From Pomacea canaliculata (Eukaryota; Mollusca; Gastropoda; Architaenioglossa; Ampullariidae): a stretch of DNA of 64,000 bases. The stretch's first letter is position 1. Every line of letters starts with the position of its first letter. Made by a program: the position numbers and the translations under genes. The notes beneath the pieces are model-generated. The model searched no databases. It was not told the DNA's origin and saw only the letters and a program-made list of their open reading frames with translations. The stretch is from positions 5,754,227 through 5,818,226 of the forward strand of contig NC_037595.1 in NCBI RefSeq assembly GCF_003073045.1. Reading direction: 5' to 3'. Of this stretch, positions 12,262 to 26,300 are shown in pieces.

Positions 12262-13300
12262 TGTGAAATAATAATAATCAGCGCAACATGTGTAAAGCGC
12301 ACACTCACACTCCTAAGTAGCAGCGCTTTAGAACAAAACAGAGATAGACTACATACAAGAGACAGAAGAACAAACAACATATGAACAACGGAAGGATAAA
12401 CAACAGTACTGATGACGAATAAAAGACAAATACAGAAAAGCGCAGAGGAACCAACTAACAAGGACTGAAAACATCGTAAAGACGAGCGGGGAAGAAGCAA
12501 CAAGCGGATAAGTGGGGAAGGGTGAGACAAAGGATTAGCATTGTGTGGACTGTTGTTAGAGGTGCATATTTAAAAGATTCAGCCGTGAGTAGGTGGCGGA
12601 TATGGAAAGGGAGAGAGTTCCACTGTTTTGCTAAAAATCCTGTAAATGTGTTGTGGTTCTGGTGACAAGAATAGTTAGGAGACGTTCATCAGACGAAGAG
12701 CGGAGTTGTCTAACTGGAACCAAAGAGGACAAGAAAAGAAGTTCAGAGAAATAATCAGGGCAGGAGCCCGCAAAAAAATTAAAACAAAGCACGGACAGTT
12801 TGTACTGATAAATGCGAGACCGGATGATCCCATTCCTTAGCACTAAGCACCAGACGTGCAACAGAGTTCTGTACTTTCTGGAGTTTATGAGGAATTTATG
12901 CAGGTCTGCCTTTGAGCAAGAAGTCGATCGCAGTAATCAAGCCGAGAAAGAACAAATAGACAATAAGAGTGTTGGTAGCACGCATAGAGAGAACGAGACG
13001 GATGACACTGATCTTAAGGAGCTCATACATAATAGGCAGACTGACGCAAAGGTGGTGTTGGTTTCGCCCACCTTGATGTGATTTGGAGGACTAACGCGTC
13101 CGTTTTATCATCGGTGAATTTGAGTTTGTTACTATCCAGTCCTTGACGTCACTAATACAGGCTTCTATGGTGCTAATAGCAGAGTGAGACTGCAGCCGGT
13201 GGAGTAGAGTAGTACAGACGCAAGTTATCAGTATATGATTGATGAGAAACCTAGTGAAACTGGATGCATGAGCCTTGGGAGTCCCCACAAAAAAGTGGAG
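12262..13300 (-). mobile_element. CR1/L2-like LINE 3' portion, copy A
   Basis: Read on the minus strand from 13300, the first part gives TIEACISDVKDWI, a LINE motif after the reverse transcriptase core. Later parts give SELLFLSSLVPVRQLRSSSD and QNSGTLSPFPYPPP, a frame-shifted version of the usual WNSLPFHIR motif. The element ends in AT-rich sequence with an AAT run at 12270-12283. At least five stops or frameshifts break it. The same 3' part recurs at 28640-29225 and 46760-47155 on the opposite strand, which supports a shared family. Confidence 0.75.
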
Positions 13301-13670
13301 CAGTTAAAACAGCCCAAACAATAAACCCGCAGACTTATTACTGCAGCAACTTACAAGTATAAAAATAAAACTGATATTTAAAAAAGTATTTTAATATATG
13401 AAGCATACATCAGACATTGGAAAAATTTAATCAAAGAACATTAAATTGCAAAAAGAAACCAATACTGGTAGGAGAGGTACCCTATTCTCTCACAGAAACT
13501 GCAGATTATTCCACTTCACTAGAAACTGTGAGAAACGGTAACTGATGAAAAAGTTTGTAACATTTGTTACAAAATAAGAAAGGGGTGTATGTGTAGGGGG
13601 AGCACATGTGTGTGGAGGGGTTGGGGTAAGGGCTGGAAAGTGAAAGAAAAATTTTACAGTCCAAATGCTG

Positions 13671-13676
13671 TTTATT
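13671..13676 (-). terminator. Possible polyadenylation signal of the DUF4139 gene
   Basis: The minus strand reads AATAAA here, about 710 bases past the stop at 14390. No earlier canonical signal was seen, so the 3' UTR would include the 75 bp tandem duplication at 13944-14093. Confidence 0.4.
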
Positions 13677-13943
13677 GCCTGTGATGAATGGAGAGCAAAA
13701 TATTTAATTTTTTTTCTTAACACATGTCCTAACAGCTATATACAGCTGCTATACCCGCTTTGAATAAAAACAAAAGGAAATTTCCCAGGACTGAGAGGCT
13801 AAACAAAGTTAGCATCAGTGCCTTGAGTGGGCTTTTAAATCTATTGGAAGATAATAAAATAATAAAACCAGTGATAAACTAACTATAGTTACAACCTATT
13901 GTTGGTGTTTACATTTTAATAGGTATACAAAGTTGCTTGTTCA

Positions 13944-14093
13944 ATGATAATATAATTTTTCCCTCACCAAGTAAACAAAATAAGGTTATGTGAAGTGCTT
14001 GAAAACCTTTGATTTTCATTGATAATATAATTTTCCCATCACCAAGTAAACAAAATAAAGTTATGTGAAGTGCTTGAAAACCTTTGATTTTCT
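13944..14093. repeat. Tandem duplication, 75 bp unit, two copies
   Basis: Two adjacent copies start at about 13946 and 14021. They differ at only a handful of positions. Each contains TTATGTGAAGTGCTTG. They lie just downstream of the DUF4139 coding region, probably in its 3' UTR. The low divergence suggests a recent duplication. Confidence 0.9.
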
Positions 14094-14389
14094 AGACGAC
14101 AATTACAAAATATAAAAAAGTTGTAAAATGTATTTCTGAAAAAAGGAGTGGAGAAAAAGTCATTGTAACCTCTTCTTAATTGTAATGAGCTGATAGATAT
14201 TTGAAGACTATCTTAATATATTCTAGCAAATTCTATAAAGCACCCAACATGTTAAAAATAAAAAAAGTATTTGACAAATATTTTCTATTTAAAAGCAAAA
14301 GTAAATAATTTTCTTTTCTATACACGATTTGTAGGAAAACAAATTTTGGGGAAAAATAAGGCGCATTTGGTACATAGGCATAATCTGGT

Positions 14390-17300
14390 CTAGGCATTTC
14401 CAAAGTTTTCAGCTGTCTGCAGATTCATCTGTGAAGGATGCTCAATAACATATTTCAGAACCAATTCTTTTGTCCCCTTCTCTGGGAGATCCACATTCCA
14501 TTCAATGTTGTTTTTCTTGTTCAGGGTCACATCTTTGTTTTTCTCAAGATGCTTAAGATCTATTTGAGGCTCCAGAAGGTTGACCTGCAAGACAAAAAAA
14601 AAAAAAGAAAAAACCAAAGAAATGTCAAAGTTTATGACAGAACAGTCAAGAGACAAAATCCACACTGCAAAATGGTAAAAAAGTTCTATGCTGATACCCT
14701 GTTAGCATGGCTTCCCTTGTCACCATAGAAGGGAGGGTAATGCTATATGACCTGTCTTATAAGCAAGCACAAATGAGATGGCAATTATTAAAAAAAAAGC
14801 CTAAATCCTTGTGGTTATTTAGTGGTTCATTGTGCCTGGCAGACAGCAAGTGGAAATGGGAAAGCACCTTTTTAGCTGGTTTAATAAATCAGGTGACCAC
14901 TACTTACTAAGCAGCTGTTGGGTGGACAGAGAGCATTTTCTAGCCACAGGCCTAAGCAGGCATCGAGATATTTTTTTAATCTAAAATTGAGCAGATTAAT
15001 TAACCATCCACCCTTAGCATCTTCCATTTACAAAAGGGCTTATAAGAAAATCCAGTTTTAAAGATATCACCTTCACACGTTCATCAGTACTTCGAGGAAG
15101 CTGGTCCATGACGAGCAGTTTCACACCATAATCATGGGTGTTCTTTACTTCTGTCACCTGCTCATAGGTGGTGCTTGTCACCTTAGAGAAGATCCCAGAA
15201 GCAGTTTTGTACTTTTTCAGTGGTTTGTAGGTGACCTTGATAGCTGGGTCTATACCCAGTGAGCATTCAAATTCTTCCTGAGGGAATACATCCTTCATTG
15301 AGCCCTGGACATCCAAAAAGGTTACACATATATTTTTAAAAAATACATTGGTTACATTTTGTTAGTCTTTTCCTGTCTGGTTGTTACAAATTGTCTGGTC
15401 ATCATTCAAAGAGGGAAATTAGACAAAACAGTTCCAGTCTTTGATCCAAAAAATATTCAGGTTCTAAAAAGCAAAGTTTGCCAGGATAGTCATCCACTGA
15501 CCACACTTCCACCCTCTGTATCATCATTGAGCAGACTATTTAGTGGCAATCCTCCCTCTATATAACTTTTTTAGACTTGGAGAAGGAATTTGACAGTATG
15601 CACTAGACAGGGACGTCATCTGGAGGCTGATGATCCACTATGGTATTCCACCTAAACTTATAAACATTATCCAGGGCTTGTATGAAGACTCGTCCTGCTA
15701 ACTTATTCACAACAGCAAACTCACTAAACTTTTGTAGTGAAGACTGGCGAAAGAGAGGGTTGCATACAATCACCAACAATCTTCCTGATGGTCATAGACT
15801 GGATTATGTGCAAGACAACCCAAGTGGACCTTCACCAAACAGCTAGAGGGCCTGGACTTTGCAGATGACATTAGTCTCCTATCTCATCGGTAACAACATA
15901 CACAAACCAAACTGAGTAAGCAAGCAGAGGATGCAGAGAAGACTGACTTAAAAGTCAACAAAAAAAAAAAAAAGACTGGAGTGATGAGAATCAACAACAA
16001 GCAGGAACTCTCAATCCAACTTCAAGGAAAGAACATTCTGAATGCTTTCACGTATCTAGGGATCTTTGTCAAAAAGGATGGTGGAGCAAATGATGATATC
16101 AAAAGCCTCATCAACAAGGCCAGGCATGGATAGGACACCATACACAAACGAGCTGACACCATTGCCAAGCAGGCACTTGACTGGAACTCTCAGGGGAAGA
16201 GGAGAGTTAGGAGGCGAAAGCAGACTTGGAAATGAACAGTAGAAAGCAAGGCAAAGGATGTCGGAACCAAATGGGCCCAACTGAGGAAGGCTGCCCAAAA
16301 CCGTGTCCAATGGCAAGGTGTTGTTTTGGCTCTATGCACCTCGAGGGAGTAACAATTAAGGAATAAACTAAAAACAAAGTTACATCGATGAGATATGCCC
16401 ATCACTCTCTTCTGCTTTATTACAACAAAAGTGAAAATGAATCTGTCTTTCTAGAAAATACTGGCAGTTAAACTGCTCAAAAATCCTTATAGTCTTACAA
16501 TAACACATAAAAAAATCACAGATTTTCTTCAAACATTTTATTGTTGAGATTTTTAATAAAATGCAAGGGGCTTTTTTTTTAAAAATGGACTAAAATTAAA
16601 TGAATATTTAAGGATAAACTGCCTTTTTCCAACACAAATATGCAATATTATTAAGGCCTTTCTAAACTTCTATCTTTTACATGCAAACAAGTGCATTATG
16701 CCAAACACAAACACAATCACATTCTGAAAGAAATTTTCCACAAACTAGATATACCTTGGAAACAAAAGTATTATCCAGAAAAATACTAGTTTCTCCACGA
16801 AGGAACGTGTAGGCAGAGCCATTCACCACCTTAGCAATCATGTAAGCCTGAGGTACCCTTTTGGGGACACAAGTGTAGCAGATTGTGGGCTTGATATCAA
16901 TTAAGCCAACGGTAACCTTGTGCTCAATATTGTCACTGGGAATTGTTGCAGGGCGCACAATCTCGTATACTGTGGTTGCAACACTCTCTCCAACCTATAT
17001 ACACAAGAACATTGGAACAAATCATCTCTATAGCTTTTTTTTTTACCTAAAGTAACAGAATGAACAGAATGATGAATTTCCTACTTCCTGCTGTGGAACA
17101 GCTCAGTTACTGATTTTTGAATTTTTCACTTTAACAGGTTTTTTTAACATAAAATACATAACAGAAGCTTTGTTTACCATAAAAAAAATACTGAAAATTA
17201 TTCCCATTTAATTATGTCATTAGTAAAATTCCTCAATATTCTTCTCCAAAAAGTACTACTTTGAAATTACAAATTAAATTACAAAGATGTAAGTGCTGTT

Positions 17301-20300
17301 GCTGTAATAATTGTCAGTTTTATGCTTAAATAAACCTAAGAACAAAGATCAATTTTAATGTATCTGTCAGAAAAGTAAACATGTAAGAAGATTAATGTGT
17401 AAAATTTAAACGTTACAGTACAAATGTCAGCCTAATAAACATGCTTTTAAGTACATAGTACAGTAGATGTAAAAATTGTTTTAGAGTAAAATGAAATGGT
17501 GACAGATATCATAAGAAATATATACAAGCTGCAACACATGGAGAAGTGGAAGACAGTGTTGGTTATTCAAAGCAGGGTTACACATAAATGAAAGCTGTAA
17601 AAACTAATTTTTATCCTTCTGTCCATGAGGCAGGTGGAATTAACTGAAAAGTGATAAACCGTTAAATGATAAATTTTGTAATTAAAACAGCCTTTTTTCC
17701 AGACATCCATACTCATACCATATGTGCTCAGTTTGCACACTTTACCCTCAAGTGTGTATGGTGATAACTAAAGAATAACTCATAAAAAAAATGTTCAGAT
17801 TGGAGTATGTCTCCTAACTGGATAAACATACAAACTGATTAAATAATGTTCTTTCTCATGCATGACTAAAATGTTCCACACAAATTTTACACATACTGTC
17901 CAATTATTAACAACAAATTACCTCTACATGCATGCCACTCAAACTTCACATGGATTAGCATGCACATTATACTTAACTTGTGATAATAAACCTAAAACAC
18001 TACATAAACATAAGGAAAGTATAGCTGAGGAAATAATATGATGTATAAAAGATAACACTGGCAAAAACTTGCATGAAACAAACCACATTCAATACTGCCT
18101 GCCTGTATAGCTGTGTGATAAGATGGCTACGTCAGTCTGCCAGGTCAAAGTAACTGAAGTACTCTCTACACTGGTATTTCAGCCATAATCCTTTATTACA
18201 AAGACAAATTCATTCACCAGTATCAGATCAAAGGCTGAAGAGCTTATGAGATCTTACAACACTGATTTCCTTAAAAATTTAAATGCAAAGTATAAGAATT
18301 TGGAGAAGACTGCCAGCAGGGTTAAATACAGCTGAGCAATGTGCTGGAGTATCTAAATAGAAATAGAAAAATTTGGTTGGAGAAGAAAGTATGCCGCAAA
18401 GAGATAAATATGTACAAGCAAAGGTAATGGTCCATAACCTAGCAGGCACAGCAGAATCAATCAATTCTTTTTTAAAAGATGAAGGCATACTACATCAAGA
18501 GTCTCAGAAACTTTGCCACTTTTCTTGCTGAGAAACATATGAAAGCTACAACGCTTCAACCTTTTTCGAGTCAGCATGTAACTATAAGATGTCCAAAGTA
18601 TGTTTAAGAAGAATTAAAATACTTGAAACTAATCTGACTTTGCAGATTTTTTTCATCACCAATGGATTATAATGAAGCATTCAGGTTTTTTAACAATGCC
18701 AGAAAAAAGGATGGTAGGAGAAATCTCTGGTTCCAAGAAAAGAGAAATGATTAAGCAATAGATTTGTAATATTAATACTCACTGATGCTACAAATTTGCT
18801 AACAGATGGTGGAGGTAACTGTGCAGCAGATGTGAGCGAGAATGAGCAATCAGTTGCAATATCATCCACAAAAGAATCAAGGGTACCTCGATGTTGTGGT
18901 TTATACCCATACTTCCTTTTACTTTGTCTTATGACGGAATAGTCCCTGTAAAGAATATGTAACCTCTACATGTTAGCCATGATGGAATCATCTGTCAGTG
19001 GACTTCTTGTGCACAAAACATAATCATATTTAAAGCGATTTGTCAGAAGCACCCAGTAGTTGAAGACTGCTATGCACTTATACAGTAAACCTTTGATATG
19101 TTCTTTGTTGGCCCTGAGACCTGTGCACTTTACACTATAAATGCATGCTTTGTTTAAAAAGATATATAAGAACACCAAATGTATGGACTTTCCTAAAAAG
19201 GAACAACAGACGAATATGCAACAATGAGAATGTCCTCATATCCTGTAAACTCTTCAAAATAGAATTCTCTGACACTCAGCCCTCTTTCTCCAATATCTCC
19301 TAATACAACATCTACACATATTACAGACCACCACTCTCTTACATAGCAATGCTGCAGGCGGTGGTGAGGACGGTGTATACACCATAGAATCATATACAAG
19401 GTTGTATTAAAAGGTGCCAGCAAAGGGAAAAAAAATCTGAATAATGCACTCAAGCATATGCATATATCTTTTTTATATGCATATAAATCTATCTATTCCT
19501 CTTTGTGCATCAGGTTGTACATAAAGGCTCAACCAGAGTCCGCCACCAATGTCGATCGGCTGAAACCCGCTCTAGGTGACCCCATGTCCAGCCCTTTCCT
19601 TTCATCTTCTTTTCCACTGTTCTTCTCCAAGTTTCCTTTGGGCGGCCTCGTTTTCTTCGGCCGTCTGGAGTCCATTGTAGGGCGACTCTGGAGAGGTCTG
19701 CTGTCTGCTGGCGGAGCACATGTCCAATCCATCGCCAACGCCTTTGTTGAACCTGCGTGGTGATGGTTTCAGTTCTTTGGTGTTCTTCGTTGGTGATGAT
19801 ATTTGGCCAAAAGATGTTAAGTATGCGCCTGAGGCATCTGTTTTGGAAGATGTCAAGCCTGTTACTGATGGTTTCAGTCATCTTCCATGATTCTGATTCG
19901 TAAAGGAGGGTGCTGATCACATTTGACTTGAAGATTCTCAGCTTGATCTTCTGACTGATGTTTTTTGCCTTCCATGTGCTCCTGAGTGAGGCGAAGGCCT
20001 GGCTGGCTTTCGCCAGTCGGGCTCCAATCTCCACCTCCGCATCCCCGGTCTTTAACATTTTGGACCCAAGATAGGTGAAACTGTCAACTTCCTCAATCTC
20101 TTCTCCATTTAGTTTGATGCTGTCTTGGACTCTGGCGTTCACTCTCAGACTTTTCGTTTTCTTTGCTTTGACATTCAAGCCAAGGTTTCCAGCTGTTTCT
20201 AAGAAGGCATTTGTTTTTTCCTGCATGTCTTGGTGGCGGTGTAACAACAGGGCAATGACATCAGCAATGTCCAAGTCTTCCAGCGTTGTTGTTGCTGTGA

Positions 20301-23300
20301 TAGTCATGGTCCATCTGATCCCTCTCCTCTCACTGTCGGTGGAAGTCTTCATGATCCAGTCCATGGCCAGGATGAAGAGGAACGGCGACAGAATGCAGCC
20401 ATGCTTCACCCCAGTACTGACGCTGAAGGGGTCTGTGAACTCTGTATCACAGACAACCTGGGATTTGAAATTGCTGTACAGCATTGCAATGGCCTGAACA
20501 AGTTTTGCAGGGACTCCGTAATGCCCCAGGATCTTCCATATGCATATAAAAGATGTTTATAATTTCTTGTTTGAATAAGCCATCATCATTTCATTTATGT
20601 GGAGGTGTAACGTGTTTGCTGCTTATATTTGTTTTATATTTACTTGGATATAGATATGTATATTTATGTCATCATCTATCACATGCCTGTAATTTTAACA
20701 ATTCTTTTAGACAATCACTCATTTTCAATATTGATAAAAATCGCACTTATGATCAACATCAAGATTAATTGAAAAAAAGGTTCTACCATTATGGGTAGGT
20801 CTAAAATTTTACAACATAAATCATAAACCAAACATGCGTAATTACACACATGCAACCCAACAAAAATGCACACCATCTCTCATGCACTACCACATAAACA
20901 ATAAATCTGTTTTCAAGAAAAATCTATAAAAGGCAAATTTTGTACACCATTGTGAAAAAAAACCTGACCATTGTCATGGCAAATGTTATCAGAATATTAG
21001 TGACATAGTCTGAAGGCATCTTTGTTGACAGACAACATGATCTAGAGCAACTGTAATCCTTGGAAGAAAACTTAATGACTTATTTACACTTCTACTGGAC
21101 TTCTGTAACATAAATCCAAATAAAAGCAGTGATCAAAATTCATTAAATGCCACCAGAATGACAGGGAATTGTCTTATTTAGTTTCACTGTAAAATCCTTG
21201 ATACATTATATAATATTCTTTCATATTACAGTCAGTAGTTTTTGTAATGCTGACCCATTTCAAAAAATGTTGTAATGCTTAGCTGTTGAGAAAGAAGAAT
21301 GAAAAGCAAAACCCTTAATTTCCATGACGTTTATCCCTCAAAAGTATAGAGCACAAAATGCTCTGTGAATTTCACCAGGAATGTTACATTCCCTTTGAAG
21401 AAATTATTTTCTTCAGATTAGATTTAAAAAAATTTTGCATGTAATTAAAATTTTTTTTGGTCAACATATATTATTTGTTGTAATTATGATGATGAAGCTC
21501 TGCTCTGTGGGTTCAAATATGTTCACAGAAATAGCCAAACACGCACTCTCTCTCTTTTTCCAAAATTTAGATGTAAAATTTAAGAAATATGCAGGATCGA
21601 TATTCATACAAATCAACCGATGTTTAAATCAATGCGTATTGCATGATACATCATTAAATAGTAAGTTGGTGTTCTTCCCATGCAGTGTTCTTGAAAATCT
21701 TCCCTTCAAATTACACATTTGATTCTTTTGGCCAATAGTGCAGCACGCTTTGTCAGTTTCTATAAGACTGGTACTTTTATATATTTCATTTCTGACATTA
21801 GATCCGGACCACCATTTTCCTTTATAAAAAAAAAAAGGTGATGTCAGGGACACAAAGATGTAATAGTCAGTGTATGCGATTACTCAATGTGATTACTGAA
21901 ATACATGTCAGCAAGGATTTCTGGATTGTGTTTGGTGTTAGGAAGCAGGTGAGACAGTTTTCTCCAAATAAAGAAATAAAATAAGAAATCCTTCTTTTCT
22001 TCATATAAATTATTGTTATCAAAAGTTGAGACCCCAAAAAAAAAAAAAAAAAAAGTAAATAAAATTCAGAAGTGCAACCACCATTATGCCTCCCAGGACA
22101 GCAGTATCATTCCTGCATTTTGCAAACTTCTCTACAAAGGACAAATTCAATGGTTAATAATGTGCAGCTCTCACCCTGAGTGTGAGTCCTGCATACCTAG
22201 GAAGGTTATGTCCCATACAGTTTAAAATGAGAATACACTGAAGAAGAGCTGGGAAAAGTAAAGATATACCATTAGGAAAGAATACAACATTACGACTATT
22301 ATTAACACACAATGTCAACACAGCAGCATGTTAGATATGGCACATACCTTGCTGAAATTAAAAAAAATATGTCTGGAGAGGTTAGGAGAGAAGGAAACTG
22401 CTAGAAATACTGAACAGAAAGAAACATTCTATACATGAGATGGTGCGTGCAAATCATACAGTGAGCCAAAAGTGCATGCAAATCTTGCACTGAGCCAAAA
22501 GAATAGCATACAAGGACTGCATCATTTTAGCACTACAGTGACCAAAAGACAGTCCATGCAGCCTGACATTGATGATAAAGGTTCCTCAGATTTCAATGCT
22601 AGAAGTAACAGTAAAGGGCTGGTGAAGAGATTTGACTTATTTTCCATGAATAGTTTATTTTCTGGGTATGAAAAGTTTTTCCCAAGCCTTACATTTAAGC
22701 TGAACTAGCAAGTGTGTGTGCATGTGTGTGCACATTCATGTACATCAGCGTGAATGTGTGTAGGAATGCTTATTAAATATTATGTTCATCTTTGTACCCT
22801 GTGCATCTGTCTTCTCATAAGGAGATACAATGGTCTGATCCCTCCCCCACCATATTATCACTTATGTTTCCAAAAACGTTCTTTAAGTCCTAATAAGCTT
22901 TAGCTTTATCCTTAGCTGATATGCGTTATTACATGCACAAATTCAAGATGATAACATATAGAGGAAAACTGTTTTTACTTTGATTTAGGTTTTACATACA
23001 AAAGATAATTTTAGTCACCTTAAAGCAAGAAAATGGATGAATTTTTAACTATCACCTGACTTTAAAATAAGAACCCCCATCACCCATGTTATTACACACA
23101 TTTTGTGGTCACTGATACAATTACTGATTAAACCTTGTGGTAAACACAATGCCAATGCAGGTTTTGCTTTTTCAGTGTTTAGCTACTTTCTTAGAAGGGG
23201 AGTGATAACAGAGACAATGGGATTTTGATTAAATGACAGCAGTCGTCCAACAGAAAAGTGTCCTACAAGCAAGGCTATTAAGTGAGACCCATGATTTACC

Positions 23301-26300
23301 TTATTCTATTTTGCTTAAAACTGGAAGGCATGTTTCTGGATGCAGTTCAAATAGAAAGAGCTATTTAATGACAGTTGACAGCCAAGAGCGTTTGAGATAT
23401 ACTATTTATACAGCACTGACCAAGGCAGTTACGGGTACGACGTAGTCCAATAGGTTCCCTACAGGTTCTGCAGAATACAGTGCTTCTGCCATAGGTGGTG
23501 GTGGTGGTGAATACATTGCCATAGGCTTAAATGCTCTGCCACCAAAGCCGCCTGCTTTCCTGTCAAATGTTGTGATCACATTTTTACACTCTAATGGACA
23601 TACTGAATGTCTTCTCATGGTTGAAAATTAGGTCTTTTGTTTTGTTATTATTTCACTGACAATATAGAATTTTAATGGAGGAATCATATCTTTTAGCATC
23701 CTAGAAAAATGTCTGTCCCTAATTCTTTAAAAATGTATATTTAAGTTTCTTTTTGCATTTTCTTAGGCATAACAGAAACATTTACTGACATCCACCTAAA
23801 GGGAAAAAATCAAATCTCTCACTTATAATAGTTTTTTAATTCAATGCCTGATTATTACTCCAAAGTATGTGAGGATTGACAAACCAGTAACGATGACCAG
23901 CAATTATACAATCACTGAAAACTCACAAAGCAGACAAACACATATACTGTGTGGGAGATAACAAAGTTTACAGAATAAACTTGCAAAAGCTATCCTTCCT
24001 TTTCACAACATGAAGTGTCAATCCATAAGTAAATTTTAAAATCAATAACACAATCATTACTACTATGTTGCAAAAATCTTTATAGTTTAATGACATTTCA
24101 TTTATTTTCCCTCATTGTTGGTTTGTGGTACAAAAACAACAAAGCAAAAATGTAAAATGCAATACTGATTCATGAAAAGTATAACATGAATAGATTTAAC
24201 TCCCTTTAGCCATCAAAGAGCAGGAAAATCATTCGGTATTCGACAGATATCTGCTGTCATTTGATTTACCTCAATTGTGTAGGTTGCTGCACGCTGAGTT
24301 CTGCAGTTCCCAATTCTGGGACTTCCCCTCCAATGCTAGGAGAAGCAGTTGACAAGAATAACTTGGCATTATTCCAGTCCTCACCCGTAGATTGTTTGAT
24401 AAGACCATAGTATGTAATCTGAAACACAAAAGTCCAGTGGGTTGAATGTGTGAGCTGCATTAACAGAAGAAAACAAAAGGTTGCTCATGGTATGTCATGA
24501 AAAACATCAATACCTCTCAATCACACTCTGTTCTGTAACCTGTTAGGTCATCTAAGTATTTATCGCAGTTAATCTCTCTCTCTTTCCCACACAGACACAT
24601 AGTGTTGAGAAAAAGACAATATTGAAGTGCAGATCTGTGAAAACACCTCTTTTCTTAACGAGTTTTCTTTTTCACATTTTTCACATAGTTTTTACATGTT
24701 AAGCTAATGGTTCCTTTATATTTTCTTACCTTGAGCAAGTTGTCAGCTGTGAACATGCGTATGTCATAGCTTGGAGTCCATGAGGCACAAGAAGTCACGT
24801 AGGACACCAACAAACTCACTTTAGTGGCTTGTGCACACTCCAGAACAATGACACATTGCCTAGAAGTAACACACAATAGCATCTGCTTTATCATCAGGAA
24901 TACATGCACATCCAACACACTGATATGGAAGACGACAAAAATGCATTTATTAAAAGAGCTGTTTTTCAAGATAGGATGTGAACTTTGCTTATAATATCAG
25001 GTAAAATCAGTACACACAAATGGAGCAGAAGAATCATTCATGTGATGATATCATAAAGTATAATGAAAATACCTACTGCAGTGTGCTATTAGAGTGATTC
25101 ACAGCAGAAAGCTCCCTCAGGTTTCTGGAAATTGCTTCCTTTTTCACTCCGAGAAGAGCCAGCTTTCTCTTCAAATCAATAAGTTTCTTCTCCAGTGCAT
25201 TACCCTCTTTGTTATACAACTGTAGAAAGTCTGTTAAGCTTTTGAAAAAAGACTCCTCCAGTTTTATCCCTTTTGATGTCTCTCCATCCTTTTCACTCTG
25301 TGGACAAAGAAGTTAAATGCTTTATATATAGTTTAAATTAACACTGCTGGGGCACAGATATTTTTCTACACAATAAGAACATTTTCTTAAGATAGCCCTA
25401 AGATTGTGTTTTTAGCATTCTTTTCCTACTTCTGGTCTTCTTTTAATCTCATTAGTACAAGGAAAAAGGTAAAGAAACTACAGCAAACATAAGTTTTCAC
25501 CATGACTTGAGCATAACCTTTCTCCAGTAGATGCCATTTCTATACCTGATAAAAATCACATACCATTTCTGCTAAGAAATGCTGGGAAGGCAACAGGGAG
25601 TTTTCTACCCACAGGCCTGAAGCCTCAAAACTATGACATACACCAAATCCCAGATTTTGTTTAGTGTAGCTATTGTCACTGTTGCTGCTATAGTCTTATA
25701 TAATTTATATTTGTGTACTATATTTATTTAGTTGTATATTTAATATGTGATATGTTTATGTAGTTTATCTAATTATATTATAAACCATATTCATTGCTGT
25801 TCTTATGGTCATTTGTTATTCTGCTAGAAAGCAGATCACTTTTATCATGCTGTGTTTTTCTGTTGCTCTTTTTATTGTCCATCTACTACTGATTTTGACA
25901 AAAACAGATCCTGCACTAAAATGTAAAGAATTAATTACTATCTTTCCCCTTTTTTCCTGCAAACATGAAGTAATTATAGAACTTAGCAAAGTGACAGTTT
26001 TAAGTAATATCCTATACCTTCTTCTTGTTTCTAATCACCCCCAGTGAAGCATAGAGCAGCAACTATCCTATATGCAAATGACTAAATTTTAGATATCACA
26101 TAAAAGACATACATTATGTATCACATTCTTCATTTTTATTTACATATCCTTTTATTAAGCATGCACTTTGTCGTGCAAATAATGTATGCCTAACTTCCTC
26201 ACTATAGCTAAACTAAGCAGTGTGCACTCAGCCCAATCAAAGCAGGGTTAGGCTGATGGGAGAAAACTGAAAAGCAGTAGGGTTGTCAGTCAAGTTATAG

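Noticed and set aside
11806-12384. A 192-codon open frame on the plus strand
   Set aside because: Its start overlaps a minus-strand LINE remnant and its end runs into another; there is no domain or clear amino acid pattern.
20075-20497. 140-codon plus-strand frame
   Set aside because: It is the reverse shadow of the LINE reverse transcriptase frame at 19510-20484.
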